Of a stretch of 6,012 bases of DNA, positions 1-5,513 are shown piece after piece (the stretch's first letter is position 1; every line of letters starts with the position of its first letter). Source of the stretch: Candidatus Thorarchaeota archaeon (GTDB lineage Archaea; Asgardarchaeota; Thorarchaeia; Thorarchaeales; Thorarchaeaceae); contig DAOWNS010000118.1 of assembly GCA_030642465.1 (NCBI GenBank), positions 1-6,012 on the forward strand. The letters run 5' to 3'. Both the position numbers and the translations under genes were made by a program. The notes under the pieces are model-generated. The model was not told where the DNA came from. It was given only the letters and a program-made list of their open reading frames with translations, and made no database searches.

Positions 1-40
1 GGACTCAGAGGTCATTCTAGGGAACCAGGAGAGATAGATA

Positions 41-868
41 ATGACCGAGAGTGAGGAATCCTCAGAGGGAACGCTAAAGGCTGGAATCCTTGCTATCGGT
101 GATGAGGTTCTGGACGGCCTTGTGCTTGACACGAACTCTAACTGGATTGAGATTCATCTAGCATCTCTCGGTGTTGAAATGAATCGACTTGTTTCAGTGC
201 GTGATAATCTCGTCGAGATTGGACGTGCTTTGAAGTTCCTTATGGAAACATGCGATCTTGTGATAACGTCAGGCGGACTTGGGCCCACTCATGATGATAT
301 GACGTTGAAGGCTGTTGCTCAAGCTTTCAACAGAAACCTCGTGGAGGACCAAGAAGCCCTCAGTATGGTGGAAAGGCAATACCGAGATTTGTATGAAAGG
401 AGAATAGTGAACAATCCTGAGATAATAGAGAGCAGGAGAAAGATGGCACGCATTCCGGAAGGTTCCGCAGCGCTCAATAACACTGTAGGAGGAGCTCCCG
501 GTGTAATGCTTGAGATTGACAACGTGACCATCTTCTGTTTACCGGGTGTGCCAAGCGAGCTGAAAATGATTTTTGAAGGGTCAATTGTGCCATGGATACA
601 GAAGAAAGGCACAAGCGAATTCTATGAGCGAATTGTTGAGTTTAAGATGCGCGATGAAAGTGTCTTCGCCCCAATCATCGACATTGTAATGAAAATGCAT
701 CCTGGCGTATACATCAAATCGATGCCCCGAACCTATGGAACTTCTCATGTATTGAAAGTCTGGGTATCTTCAAGAGGGAGCGACAAGGAAACAATCACTA
801 GGATTGTAGATAGTGCAATCAGATCCATATGTCACGAAACGGGTCTAGAAGCCGAATCGGAGAGATGA
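41..868 (+). CDS. CinA N-terminal domain-like protein (MoaB/Mog fold, COG1058 type)
   Basis: This 275-residue protein belongs to the competence/damage-inducible CinA N-terminal family, which has the molybdopterin-binding MoaB/Mog fold. What is seen: a GDEVLDG motif followed by DTNS (residues 20-33), the family hallmark TSGGLGPTHDD (76-86), GGAPG (150-154) and LPGVPSELKMIF (167-178). The last part (about 180-275) matches the small domain that follows the fold in CinA. The C-terminal NMN-deamidase domain of full-length bacterial CinA is absent, as is usual for archaeal members, so the common label 'NMN deamidase-related' should not be read as deamidase activity. From family knowledge, this domain can hydrolyse ADP-ribose-type pyrophosphates; the substrate here is unknown. 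The ATG start is supported by GGAGAG at 28-33, 7 bases upstream. A separate TATA-like box lies before the next gene, so co-transcription with it is uncertain. Confidence 0.9.
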   Translation: MTESEESSEGTLKAGILAIGDEVLDGLVLDTNSNWIEIHLASLGVEMNRLVSVRDNLVEIGRALKFLMETCDLVITSGGLGPTHDDMTLKAVAQAFNRNLVEDQEALSMVERQYRDLYERRIVNNPEIIESRRKMARIPEGSAALNNTVGGAPGVMLEIDNVTIFCLPGVPSELKMIFEGSIVPWIQKKGTSEFYERIVEFKMRDESVFAPIIDIVMKMHPGVYIKSMPRTYGTSHVLKVWVSSRGSDKETITRIVDSAIRSICHETGLEAESER

Positions 869-886
869 AATCTCCGGTTAGCCGAT

Positions 887-894
887 AGATATAT
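887..894 (+). promoter_or_regulatory. Possible TATA box for the dolichol kinase-like gene
   Basis: AGATATAT lies 41-48 bases ahead of the ATG at 935. Archaeal spacing would put the transcript start near 917. A GGAG at 922-925 then gives a Shine-Dalgarno 9 bases from the ATG. This is inferred from base pattern and spacing only. A 12-base palindrome (CAACTGCAGTTG, 911-922) sits at the predicted start. Confidence 0.4.
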
Positions 895-934
895 CGAGCT
901 GTTATGCACGCAACTGCAGTTGGAGTAACCCATC

Positions 935-1711
935 ATGCAAGTAGAATTCGTTATCTTGCCAGCTGATATCGTTGTCTTTGCAATTGCAGCTTTTTATGCC
1001 GTCCTTGTCCTAACAATCGGAGACTTGGCACGTCGCAAGCTAAATCTGGATGCAGAGTTCACCCGGAAAATTGTGCATCTATTTGCAGGAGGCGCAGTCT
1101 GGTCTGTTCCGTTTTTCCCCCATCCATGGTTAGCTACGTTCGTAGGGGTTCTCTTTGCACTGATGCTTTCGATGGCTAACACTGAAAGATTCGGAAGGTT
1201 CTTCGCAGCCATGGCTCGTCCTGAGGACGTCGAAAATGCGAGTGTAAGAGGTCCTTTTTGGTATGCGGTTTCGATCACTGTACTAACAGCTCTCTTCACG
1301 TTCACTGGAAACGAAGCTATCTTCTTCCTAGGAGCTGCAGGAATTCACATCATGATGTTTGGAGATGGCATGTCAGCGCCCATTGGCATGAAGTACGGAA
1401 AGAACCACACCGTTGTTATCTTTGGATCAAAGCGAAGCCTTCAAGGCTCCCTGGCCCTTTTCGTCTTCGGATTCATAGGAGCGCTTTTCTCCCTCTGGTA
1501 CTTCGGGACACTCTTCACCGGGTATGAAGTCTTCGTGCTGGGAAATGTGATACTCTGGAACGAGATGTTCATACTTGCATTGGTTGGTGCAACAACCGCT
1601 ACATTGGTTGAATTGGTGAGCCCTAAGGGTACCGACAACATCACTGTGCCATTTATTGCGTGTGCTATTATGTTCTTGGTCGGAATGGCTCTGGGAGTGG
1701 TTGTCCTCTAA
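935..1711 (+). CDS. SEC59/dolichol kinase-like (polyprenol kinase / phosphatidate cytidylyltransferase family) membrane enzyme
   Basis: This is a 258-residue, very hydrophobic protein with roughly six to seven membrane segments. It carries the conserved blocks of the SEC59/DGK1/VTE5 family of CTP-dependent lipid kinases: RKIVHLFAG (44-52) after the first membrane segment, GDGMSAPIGMKYGK (143-156), KRSLQGS (166-172, the nucleotide-binding region) and VELVSPKGTDNITVPF (225-240), where the family has an E...G-DN-P signature. Known members use CTP to phosphorylate an isoprenoid or lipid alcohol such as dolichol, phytol or diacylglycerol. In an archaeon the likely substrate is a polyprenol used for glycan carriers, or a geranylgeraniol-type alcohol recycled into membrane lipid synthesis; the choice between these is inference. 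The ATG has GGAG 9 bases upstream. The gene ends 2 bases from the convergent stop of the Rpb5-like gene. Confidence 0.85.
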   Translation: MQVEFVILPADIVVFAIAAFYAVLVLTIGDLARRKLNLDAEFTRKIVHLFAGGAVWSVPFFPHPWLATFVGVLFALMLSMANTERFGRFFAAMARPEDVENASVRGPFWYAVSITVLTALFTFTGNEAIFFLGAAGIHIMMFGDGMSAPIGMKYGKNHTVVIFGSKRSLQGSLALFVFGFIGALFSLWYFGTLFTGYEVFVLGNVILWNEMFILALVGATTATLVELVSPKGTDNITVPFIACAIMFLVGMALGVVVL

Positions 1712-1713
1712 AT

Positions 1714-2274
1714 TTAGTGAAGCGAATCAACAACAAGTCGATAGTAATAGATGGAGCCAGCTGTGGGACTTGTTCGCCCAATCCGGATGATCTGCCCGAC
1801 CTTTGCGCCCAAGACTCTCGCTGCTGGGTCGTCTCTCAGTATTCTTGGCAATTGAGACTTCTTTATGCCATAATGTTTGAGTACAAGGTCTACTTCACTA
1901 TCCTCAGCAATCGTGTGCTGAGGGACCAGCTCGTGCCCGAACAGGTCAAATGAGGCATATCCGCCATCGACAAGTTCAACCCTTGTAGCTCTAGCATGCT
2001 TCTTGGCAGCAGGTGTGTACCTTGTCCCTCCTACAAGCATACCCTGAATGGAGTTCGTTTCCTCCATTTCCTTTACGATGTCTCTGACTATAGCCACTCC
2101 GATGACCTTCTGCTCCTTGAAAATCCAAACTACCGACTTCAGGACATCTCCTTCATCCGTTTTTTCCGGATAAAGCACGTATCTATTCTCATATTCGAGG
2201 ACTTCATCCACGACATATCTGCGCAGATTCAGAAGAGCTCTCGTTTTCATTACAATGGAAGGTAGCTCTGCCAA
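1714..2274 (-). CDS. rpoH: RNA polymerase subunit H/Rpb5-like protein with eukaryote-like N-terminal jaw domain, copy 1
   Basis: This 186-residue protein is a paralogue of the adjacent upstream gene. Residues about 113-186 are the RpoH/Rpb5 assembly domain, with HELVPQH (114-120), LPRILRDDPAA (142-152), LGAKVGQIIRI (155-165) and TAGSIYYYRLV (171-181), all close to both archaeal RpoH and eukaryotic Rpb5. Archaeal RpoH normally consists of this domain alone, about 80 residues. Here about 112 extra residues precede it and resemble the Rpb5 jaw: FKEQKVIGV (52-60) corresponds to human FPEEPKVGI, EMEETN to QMQEEN, and GGTRYTPAAK (82-91) to QQGMTPSAK. The jaw is about 25 residues shorter than in eukaryotes. 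The start is TTG at 2274: it aligns exactly with the paralogue's ATG and has GGGTG upstream; the internal ATG at residue 9 would break this alignment. Whether it is a core polymerase subunit or an accessory factor cannot be told. The gene symbol states family, not proven orthology. Confidence 0.85.
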   Translation of the reverse strand: MAELPSIVMKTRALLNLRRYVVDEVLEYENRYVLYPEKTDEGDVLKSVVWIFKEQKVIGVAIVRDIVKEMEETNSIQGMLVGGTRYTPAAKKHARATRVELVDGGYASFDLFGHELVPQHTIAEDSEVDLVLKHYGIKKSQLPRILRDDPAARVLGAKVGQIIRIGRTSPTAGSIYYYRLVVDSLH

Positions 2275-2316
2275 TTGACAACACCCAACTAGAACAATTC
2301 AACCGTGCTTGGTGCC

Positions 2317-2324
2317 CTTATAAG
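2317..2324 (-). promoter_or_regulatory. TATA box for Rpb5-like copy 1
   Basis: CTTATAAG is a palindromic TATA-like element 43-50 bases upstream of the TTG start at 2274. Archaeal spacing places the transcript start near 2294, giving a leader of about 20 bases that contains GGGTG. The same octamer occurs ahead of the desulforedoxin-like gene. It suggests copy 1 has its own promoter rather than depending on copy 2. Confidence 0.55.
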
Positions 2325-2366
2325 AGTTGTATAGGGTCAGCTGATTCTGTTCTTTGGATACAACGT

Positions 2367-2924
2367 CTAGATGGAATCCACAACAAGACGATAGTAGTAA
2401 ACAATGCCAGCAGTGGCACTATCGCGTTCAATTCTCACAACTTGACCGGGCTTTGCTCCAAGTGCCTTAGCAGCTGGATCATCCCTGAGAATTCGTGGAA
2501 GCTTATTCTTTTCGATTCCGTAATGACCAAGCACGAGTTCTACTTCATCCGCACTGACAATCGAGTGCTGGGAAACAAGCTCGTGCTGGAATATGTCAAA
2601 GGATGCGTAGGTCCCCTCAATCAGCTCAACGCTTGCTAGTCGAGCAGATTTTTTGGCTGCGGGGGTGAACCTAAGCCCGCCAACGAGCATGCCCTCCTGC
2701 GCATTTTTCTCCTCCATTTCCCGAGCTACGTCCCTGACTATAGCTACACCGACCACCTTAGGTTCCTTGAGAATCCAGGTGACTGCTCTGACCGCGTCTG
2801 CGCCGCTGCCTTTGATTGGATACATTGCATATCTGTTCTCGTACTCGAACATCTCATCGACTACGTAATCACGCATAGTCAGAAGAGCCCTCGTTTTGAT
2901 AACAGTCGCTGGAAAATCATCCAT
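2367..2924 (-). CDS. rpoH: RNA polymerase subunit H/Rpb5-like protein with eukaryote-like N-terminal jaw domain, copy 2
   Basis: This 185-residue protein aligns without gaps to copy 1; my hand count gives about 119 identical positions of 185. The C-terminal assembly domain shows HELVSQH, LPRILRDDPAA, LGAKPGQVVRI and TAGIVYYYRLV. The N-terminal jaw-like part shows LKEPKVVGV, EMEEKN and GGLRFTPAAK. The E-P-K-V-x-G run is even closer to human Rpb5 (EEPKVGI) than in copy 1. The reading frame stays open to a TTG at 2984, but that stretch contains the predicted TATA box, so I chose the ATG at 2924. It has GGGGTG 8 bases upstream and gives the same length as copy 1. In many archaea rpoH lies beside rpoB; no other polymerase gene is present here, so a second, canonical rpoH may exist elsewhere. 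Role as core subunit, alternative subunit or polymerase-binding factor is open. Confidence 0.85.
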   Translation of the reverse strand: MDDFPATVIKTRALLTMRDYVVDEMFEYENRYAMYPIKGSGADAVRAVTWILKEPKVVGVAIVRDVAREMEEKNAQEGMLVGGLRFTPAAKKSARLASVELIEGTYASFDIFQHELVSQHSIVSADEVELVLGHYGIEKNKLPRILRDDPAAKALGAKPGQVVRIERDSATAGIVYYYRLVVDSI

Positions 2925-2966
2925 GTAAGAAGCACCCCTAGGCAAGCTCGCACGCCCTTTTGAGAG

Positions 2967-2976
2967 GCATATAAAC
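2967..2976 (-). promoter_or_regulatory. TATA box for Rpb5-like copy 2
   Basis: On the minus strand this reads TTTATATGCC, a good archaeal TATA match (TTTATATG) 43-52 bases ahead of the ATG at 2924. The predicted transcript start is near 2945, leaving a leader of about 20 bases with a GGGGTG Shine-Dalgarno-like motif. Position and leader length match those predicted for copy 1. It decides the start codon, because the longer TTG-initiated frame would include this element. Confidence 0.6.
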
Positions 2977-3026
2977 ATTGTCAAGTGTTCTAGTCAGAAG
3001 GGGGTATCTCAAAGGCGGATTAGGAA

Positions 3027-3149
3027 TTAATCCCCTTCGTAAAGGCGCATAGGCTGGTTACAGCATACCAGCGTTCCGGCACCAGCTTTCTTCACGACTA
3101 TTACTTGCTGACACATATCACACACGTAAGTTGCTCCTTCTTTTGCCAT
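3027..3149 (-). CDS. Desulforedoxin-like small iron protein (desulfoferrodoxin N-terminal domain)
   Basis: This is a 40-residue gene, easily missed because of its size. The protein begins MAKEGATYVCDMCQQ and has the desulforedoxin cysteine pattern CxxC (C10, C13) followed by a paired CC (C29, C30) in TLVCCNQPM. That matches the family consensus of a CxxCG-type hook, a GGGTLVCC-type loop and a downstream methionine. Family members bind one iron with four cysteines and occur alone or as the N-terminal domain of desulfoferrodoxin (superoxide reductase). No superoxide reductase domain follows here; the frame stops at TAA after YEGD. A likely role is electron transfer or metal binding in oxygen or redox defence of an anaerobe, which is inference. 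No strong Shine-Dalgarno is visible; a TATA box lies about 55 bases upstream. Confidence 0.85.
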   Translation of the reverse strand: MAKEGATYVCDMCQQVIVVKKAGAGTLVCCNQPMRLYEGD

Positions 3150-3200
3150 TGAAATCAATCCATAACTTGGTTCTTCGTACTAAACATCGGTATTCCAGTG

Positions 3201-3208
3201 CTTATAAG
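3201..3208 (-). promoter_or_regulatory. TATA box for the desulforedoxin-like gene
   Basis: CTTATAAG, the same palindromic octamer as at 2317-2324, lies 52-59 bases ahead of the ATG at 3149. On the minus strand it is preceded by GGAAC, which could serve as a purine-rich TFB recognition element. The predicted transcript start is near 3177, with a leader of about 28 bases. Confidence 0.55.
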
Positions 3209-3230
3209 GTTCCAGAAGAAGTGGCACATA

Positions 3231-3240
3231 GATAAATATA
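3231..3240 (+). promoter_or_regulatory. TATA box for the AbrB-ACT-like gene
   Basis: GATAAATATA lies 43-52 bases ahead of the TTG start at 3283. Typical archaeal spacing gives a transcript start near 3263 and a leader of about 20 bases containing GGAGAGAGG. It is about 30 bases from the divergent desulforedoxin TATA box, so the two promoters share a compact control region. Confidence 0.5.
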
Positions 3241-3282
3241 CACGAAACGTTACAGGCATAGTTCAGGAGAGAGGCGATAGAC

Positions 3283-3708
3283 TTGCCCGGACTTACGAAA
3301 GGAATGATTGCTGACGTCCAGAATAAGAGGGAGATTAGACTTCCGGATGATTTCTTCAAGAATGCAGACCTTAAGGGCATGAAAGCCGCGATGGTCATTT
3401 ATTTTGAGAGATCTGGTGAAATTCGTCTTATCCCAATGATGAAAGATGGTGGTGCTCGAGTCAGGCTGGAAGTCGAGAAGGTCAATCCAGCGCTGATGCA
3501 GACAATGACTCACCTCTTCAAGGAACATGACCTGAAGGTTCTGTTCACAACTGGCTTCTGCTTTGAACAGAATAGATGTGTGTACGAAGTATACTTCGCC
3601 GCTGACGGAATCAAGGAAAAAGAAGCGGAGATTCGTAAGACAATTAGCAGCATTCCGGGATTATTCGAGAGTGAATTTGAGATACTCGAACTAGGTGTTG
3701 ACTGGTAA
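3283..3708 (+). CDS. AbrB-like (SpoVT/AbrB) N-terminal plus ACT-like C-terminal fusion, predicted ligand-responsive regulator
   Basis: This 141-residue protein appears to have two parts. Residues about 8-52 (VQNKREIRLPDDFFK through GEIRLIPM) resemble a swapped-hairpin AbrB/SpoVT DNA-binding domain: a strand, the R-L-P turn, a short helix and a second R-L-I-P strand. Residues about 59-137 begin RVRLEVEKVNPALMQTMTHL and continue with a strand-rich stretch and a second helix (EKEAEIRKTISSI). That order of strand, helix, two strands, helix, strand fits an ACT small-molecule-binding domain. AbrB plus ACT would make a regulator that senses an amino acid or similar ligand, but the ligand is unknown and both domain calls are by eye. 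The TTG start has GAGG 8 bases upstream; the ATG at 3304 has no properly spaced Shine-Dalgarno. The gene diverges from the desulforedoxin-like gene, which it might control. Confidence 0.65.
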   Translation: MPGLTKGMIADVQNKREIRLPDDFFKNADLKGMKAAMVIYFERSGEIRLIPMMKDGGARVRLEVEKVNPALMQTMTHLFKEHDLKVLFTTGFCFEQNRCVYEVYFAADGIKEKEAEIRKTISSIPGLFESEFEILELGVDW

Positions 3709-3711
3709 GCT

Positions 3712-3737
3712 GCAATAGATGCAAGTGAGCCTATTGC
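3712..3737. terminator. Possible shared hairpin between convergent genes
   Basis: GCAATAG (3712-3718) and CTATTGC (3731-3737) form a perfect 7-base inverted repeat with a 12-base loop. It lies exactly between two convergent stop codons and overlaps the stop of the leftward gene. No strong T tract follows on either strand, so terminator function is only a guess. Confidence 0.3.
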
Positions 3738-4282
3738 GGTTCCTTTAGTGCCACATTCTCTTTCAAATTTGTTTCTACAAGTTCAAGTTTGGTTTTGAAG
3801 AGAGACTCCAAGTATCCTCTAATGAACGGAGCAGGATAGAATGGCCCTCCAATCACAATGAGGTCATCGTGCGAACTGAATTCACCCCACCCGGAATCTT
3901 GTAGCAGTTGGAAAGCTAACTCACGATTTGCTGTGTCGCGGACATCCTTTCCGTGGAACAAACGAATTACATCAGCAACAGGTGCTTGGCTTCCAGCGGT
4001 TTCACCCAGCTCGTACTGCTCCACAGGTGTGAGCTTTGAGAAGAATAGCGAAGACAACGTTTCTGACTCAAGCACACTGCGAACAGCGTTGACGTAAATC
4101 CCACGCTCAACCCACTTATGTACAGTGAAATCAAGATACCAGCGAACAGCATCTTCAATGAGCTGTGCTCTTGATCGACCCACTCTGTCTTGAACCAACT
4201 TATCCATCAGTTTGACAAGCGAGGTGCTCATTGTAACGCTGATAATTTTCTTTTTGTCAGATTTCTCAGACCCTTTTGGCAT
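3731..4282 (-). CDS. Ribbon-helix-helix (CopG-like) DNA-binding protein with uncharacterised C-terminal domain
   Basis: This is a 183-residue protein. Residues about 11-52 fit a ribbon-helix-helix domain: a basic N-terminus, a beta strand KIISVTMS (12-19), a first helix (about 20-32), a turn with GRSRAQ (35-40) and a second helix LIEDAVRWYLDF (41-52). Such domains act as dimers and insert the beta ribbon into the DNA major groove. The remaining 130 residues, about three times the size of the DNA-binding part, are not recognised. They hold a strand-like segment DDLIVIGGPFYPAPFIRG followed by a helix rich in L, E and K, and may serve ligand binding or oligomerisation. The ATG has GAGGGG upstream. 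A palindrome near a TATA-like element upstream suggests autoregulation, a common habit of this family. The gene converges on the AbrB-ACT-like gene with a 22-base gap. Confidence 0.75.
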   Translation of the reverse strand: MPKGSEKSDKKKIISVTMSTSLVKLMDKLVQDRVGRSRAQLIEDAVRWYLDFTVHKWVERGIYVNAVRSVLESETLSSLFFSKLTPVEQYELGETAGSQAPVADVIRLFHGKDVRDTANRELAFQLLQDSGWGEFSSHDDLIVIGGPFYPAPFIRGYLESLFKTKLELVETNLKENVALKEPQ

Positions 4283-4345
4283 CCTAAATCGTCCCCTCAG
4301 TACAGCCCCCGCAACTGGCTGAATTGAACTTGTCAGCCTTCGATA

Positions 4346-4377
4346 TTGAGTATTCGAATATACGGGGTTTGAGTATT
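4346..4377. promoter_or_regulatory. Candidate operator/promoter region for the ribbon-helix-helix gene
   Basis: The perfect 10-base palindrome TATTCGAATA (4351-4360) is overlapped by a direct repeat TTGAGTATT at 4346-4354 and 4369-4377, 23 bases apart. On the minus strand GTATATTCG (4355-4363) could be a TATA box for the gene starting at 4282, with a leader near 50 bases. Ribbon-helix-helix repressors often bind such short repeated or palindromic sites over their own promoter, so this is a plausible operator. It is inferred from position and symmetry only. The rest of the gap 4283-4496 shows no gene. Confidence 0.35.
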
Positions 4378-4496
4378 ATACATGTAAAGCTACTATTTGA
4401 ATTGTTGGGATAGCCTATCGAAAGCTACTCCGGAGTGTGATTGCAGGGCCATAAGACTTAATCACGGATTCATCACCGCGTCATCTGGTCAATGCA

Positions 4497-4775
4497 ATGG
4501 CTTACACTGAACTCTGGTTGGAGATGCGAAGCAGCGACAATTCATTCCGAGTGGTCCTCTTAACTCCAGTTGATCTTGAGATCCCGGATGGTTTTACTGT
4601 TGGAGATATTCAAAATTTTTTGCCTGAGAAGAAGCTGTACTACTCAGAGTGGTTTCCCGGCATAGCCAAGGCCAAGGAAACAATGGATAGTGCTTCACAA
4701 TTCTACAACGAACGTGCGATTCATTTTCTGTACTTCAGAGAGATACGCCCGGGCCAAAAGAAATCTGACGACTAA
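4497..4775 (+). CDS. Small hypothetical protein
   Basis: This 92-residue protein is not recognised as any family. It is soluble by composition, with no membrane segment or signal peptide. The N-terminal half looks strand-rich (YTELWLEMRSS, FRVVLLTPVDLEI). It is followed by an aromatic segment KLYYSEWFPGIAKAKE, a helical stretch and a charged tail ending KKSDD. The absence of internal stops, the balanced composition and the position of the ATG after a 214-base promoter-like gap favour a real gene. No good Shine-Dalgarno is seen before the ATG; ATAAGA at 4451-4456 could be a weak TATA element, giving a leader of about 17 bases. It diverges from the ribbon-helix-helix regulator and could be its target, which is inference from position only. 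Confidence 0.6.
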   Translation: MAYTELWLEMRSSDNSFRVVLLTPVDLEIPDGFTVGDIQNFLPEKKLYYSEWFPGIAKAKETMDSASQFYNERAIHFLYFREIRPGQKKSDD

Positions 4776-4811
4776 TCTGCTCATGATGGAATCGCATCAT
4801 AGAAAGAATTG

Positions 4812-4844
4812 AAAAAAAAGTGAAGGAGGGGTAGCATACCCCTC
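4812..4844 (-). terminator. Hairpin plus T-tract terminator for the leftward membrane protein gene
   Basis: GAGGGGTA (4826-4833) and TACCCCTC (4837-4844) form a perfect 8-base stem with a 3-base loop (GCA). Read on the minus strand, the hairpin comes 7 bases after the stop codon at 4851 and is followed, after six bases, by eight consecutive T residues (4819-4812). This matches a strong U-tract terminator for the leftward gene. On the plus strand only a short ATTTGATT follows, so it fits the leftward gene better. Confidence 0.75.
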
Positions 4845-4850
4845 ATTTGA

Positions 4851-5513
4851 TTATGGTAGCGGCGGAGGCATCCACGGTAGAACGATGCCTACGAGGCCAG
4901 GCATGACCAAGACAACGATACCGACACCAATGCAAGCCAGTCCAATCAGGATGCTGATAGGAGTTGCTGAGAATATCTTCCCGAGAAGACTCATAATCGA
5001 CAACAGGAAACCGCCCAAGCTATAGGCTATGCCGAAAACAATGATGCCAATCACAACCATCCACTTGAGGGAGATGATCTGTGTGATATATTCACCAATA
5101 TAATCAGCCCCTGCATAGGGTGCCAGCACGCCATAGATCGTAAAGGTTACGAATATCGCAGCAGCGAAAGCAAAGACGGCTCCGAGTGGGAACTTTGAGA
5201 GTATTCTCATTGTCAAAGAAAAGCCCGCCAAAATCAATACACCTGCGACAATCACGGCAGTGGGTTGAGTGACCCACACAACATAGCCTACGAGTATATC
5301 CAAGGCGCCTATGAAGAAACCCAGGTATATACTCAAGAATTTAATTATGTCGAATAAGCTGCCCAGTAGTGGAATTGGATCAGTGATAGTTTCCAAAAGC
5401 CAAGCCGCTGCAATAATCCCAGTAATAATCAGTACCCAGCCAACGACCCATTCGTTAGCAAAGTAGCCCATTATCTGACCGAGGTCATAGTCTAGAAACT
5501 CTAATTGAAGCAT
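4851..5513 (-). CDS. Multi-pass membrane protein of unknown function
   Basis: This 220-residue protein is almost wholly hydrophobic and not recognised as a named family. I see about six membrane segments (roughly 22-40, 58-80, 85-101, 110-130, 150-172 and 183-206), with short polar links. An acidic N-terminal stretch (LEFLDYDLG) precedes the first, and the protein ends in a proline-rich tail, WMPPPLP. Glycine-rich patterns in the last third (GIIVFGIAYSLGG, GLACIGVGIVVL) suggest tightly packed helices. No catalytic motif is visible. I chose the ATG at 5513 because GGTG lies 6 bases upstream; a GTG at 5525 in the same frame is the alternative and would add four residues. It lies 57 bases downstream of the pilus-type F-like gene on the same strand, so the two may be an operon and work together in the membrane, but this is only positional. 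Confidence 0.7.
   Translation of the reverse strand: MLQLEFLDYDLGQIMGYFANEWVVGWVLIITGIIAAAWLLETITDPIPLLGSLFDIIKFLSIYLGFFIGALDILVGYVVWVTQPTAVIVAGVLILAGFSLTMRILSKFPLGAVFAFAAAIFVTFTIYGVLAPYAGADYIGEYITQIISLKWMVVIGIIVFGIAYSLGGFLLSIMSLLGKIFSATPISILIGLACIGVGIVVLVMPGLVGIVLPWMPPPLP

Noticed and set aside
1..37. Tail of an upstream gene on the plus strand (frame 2, ending DSEVILGNQER then TAG at 35-37)
   Set aside because: Eleven codons are too few to support a gene; it is plausible but cannot be told from chance. Frame 1 is also open to 54.
911..922. Perfect 12-base palindrome CAACTGCAGTTG before the dolichol kinase-like gene
   Set aside because: One or two such palindromes are expected by chance in a window this size, so it is noted only as a possible operator.
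994..1305. Long open frame on the minus strand inside the dolichol kinase-like gene
   Set aside because: It is antisense to a well-supported gene and its translation shows no domain-like pattern.
1996..2265. Open frame on the plus strand antisense to Rpb5-like copy 1
   Set aside because: It lies opposite a conserved coding region, its translation matches no family, and it has no promoter or ribosome-binding site.
2925..2984. Extension of Rpb5-like copy 2 to a TTG at 2984, adding 20 residues
   Set aside because: The added stretch contains the predicted TATA box, has no match in copy 1, and the ATG at 2924 has a good Shine-Dalgarno-like motif.
3017..3033. Six-base inverted repeat GGATTA/TAATCC over the stop codon of the desulforedoxin-like gene
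   Set aside because: The stem is short and AT-rich, and no T tract follows on the minus strand.
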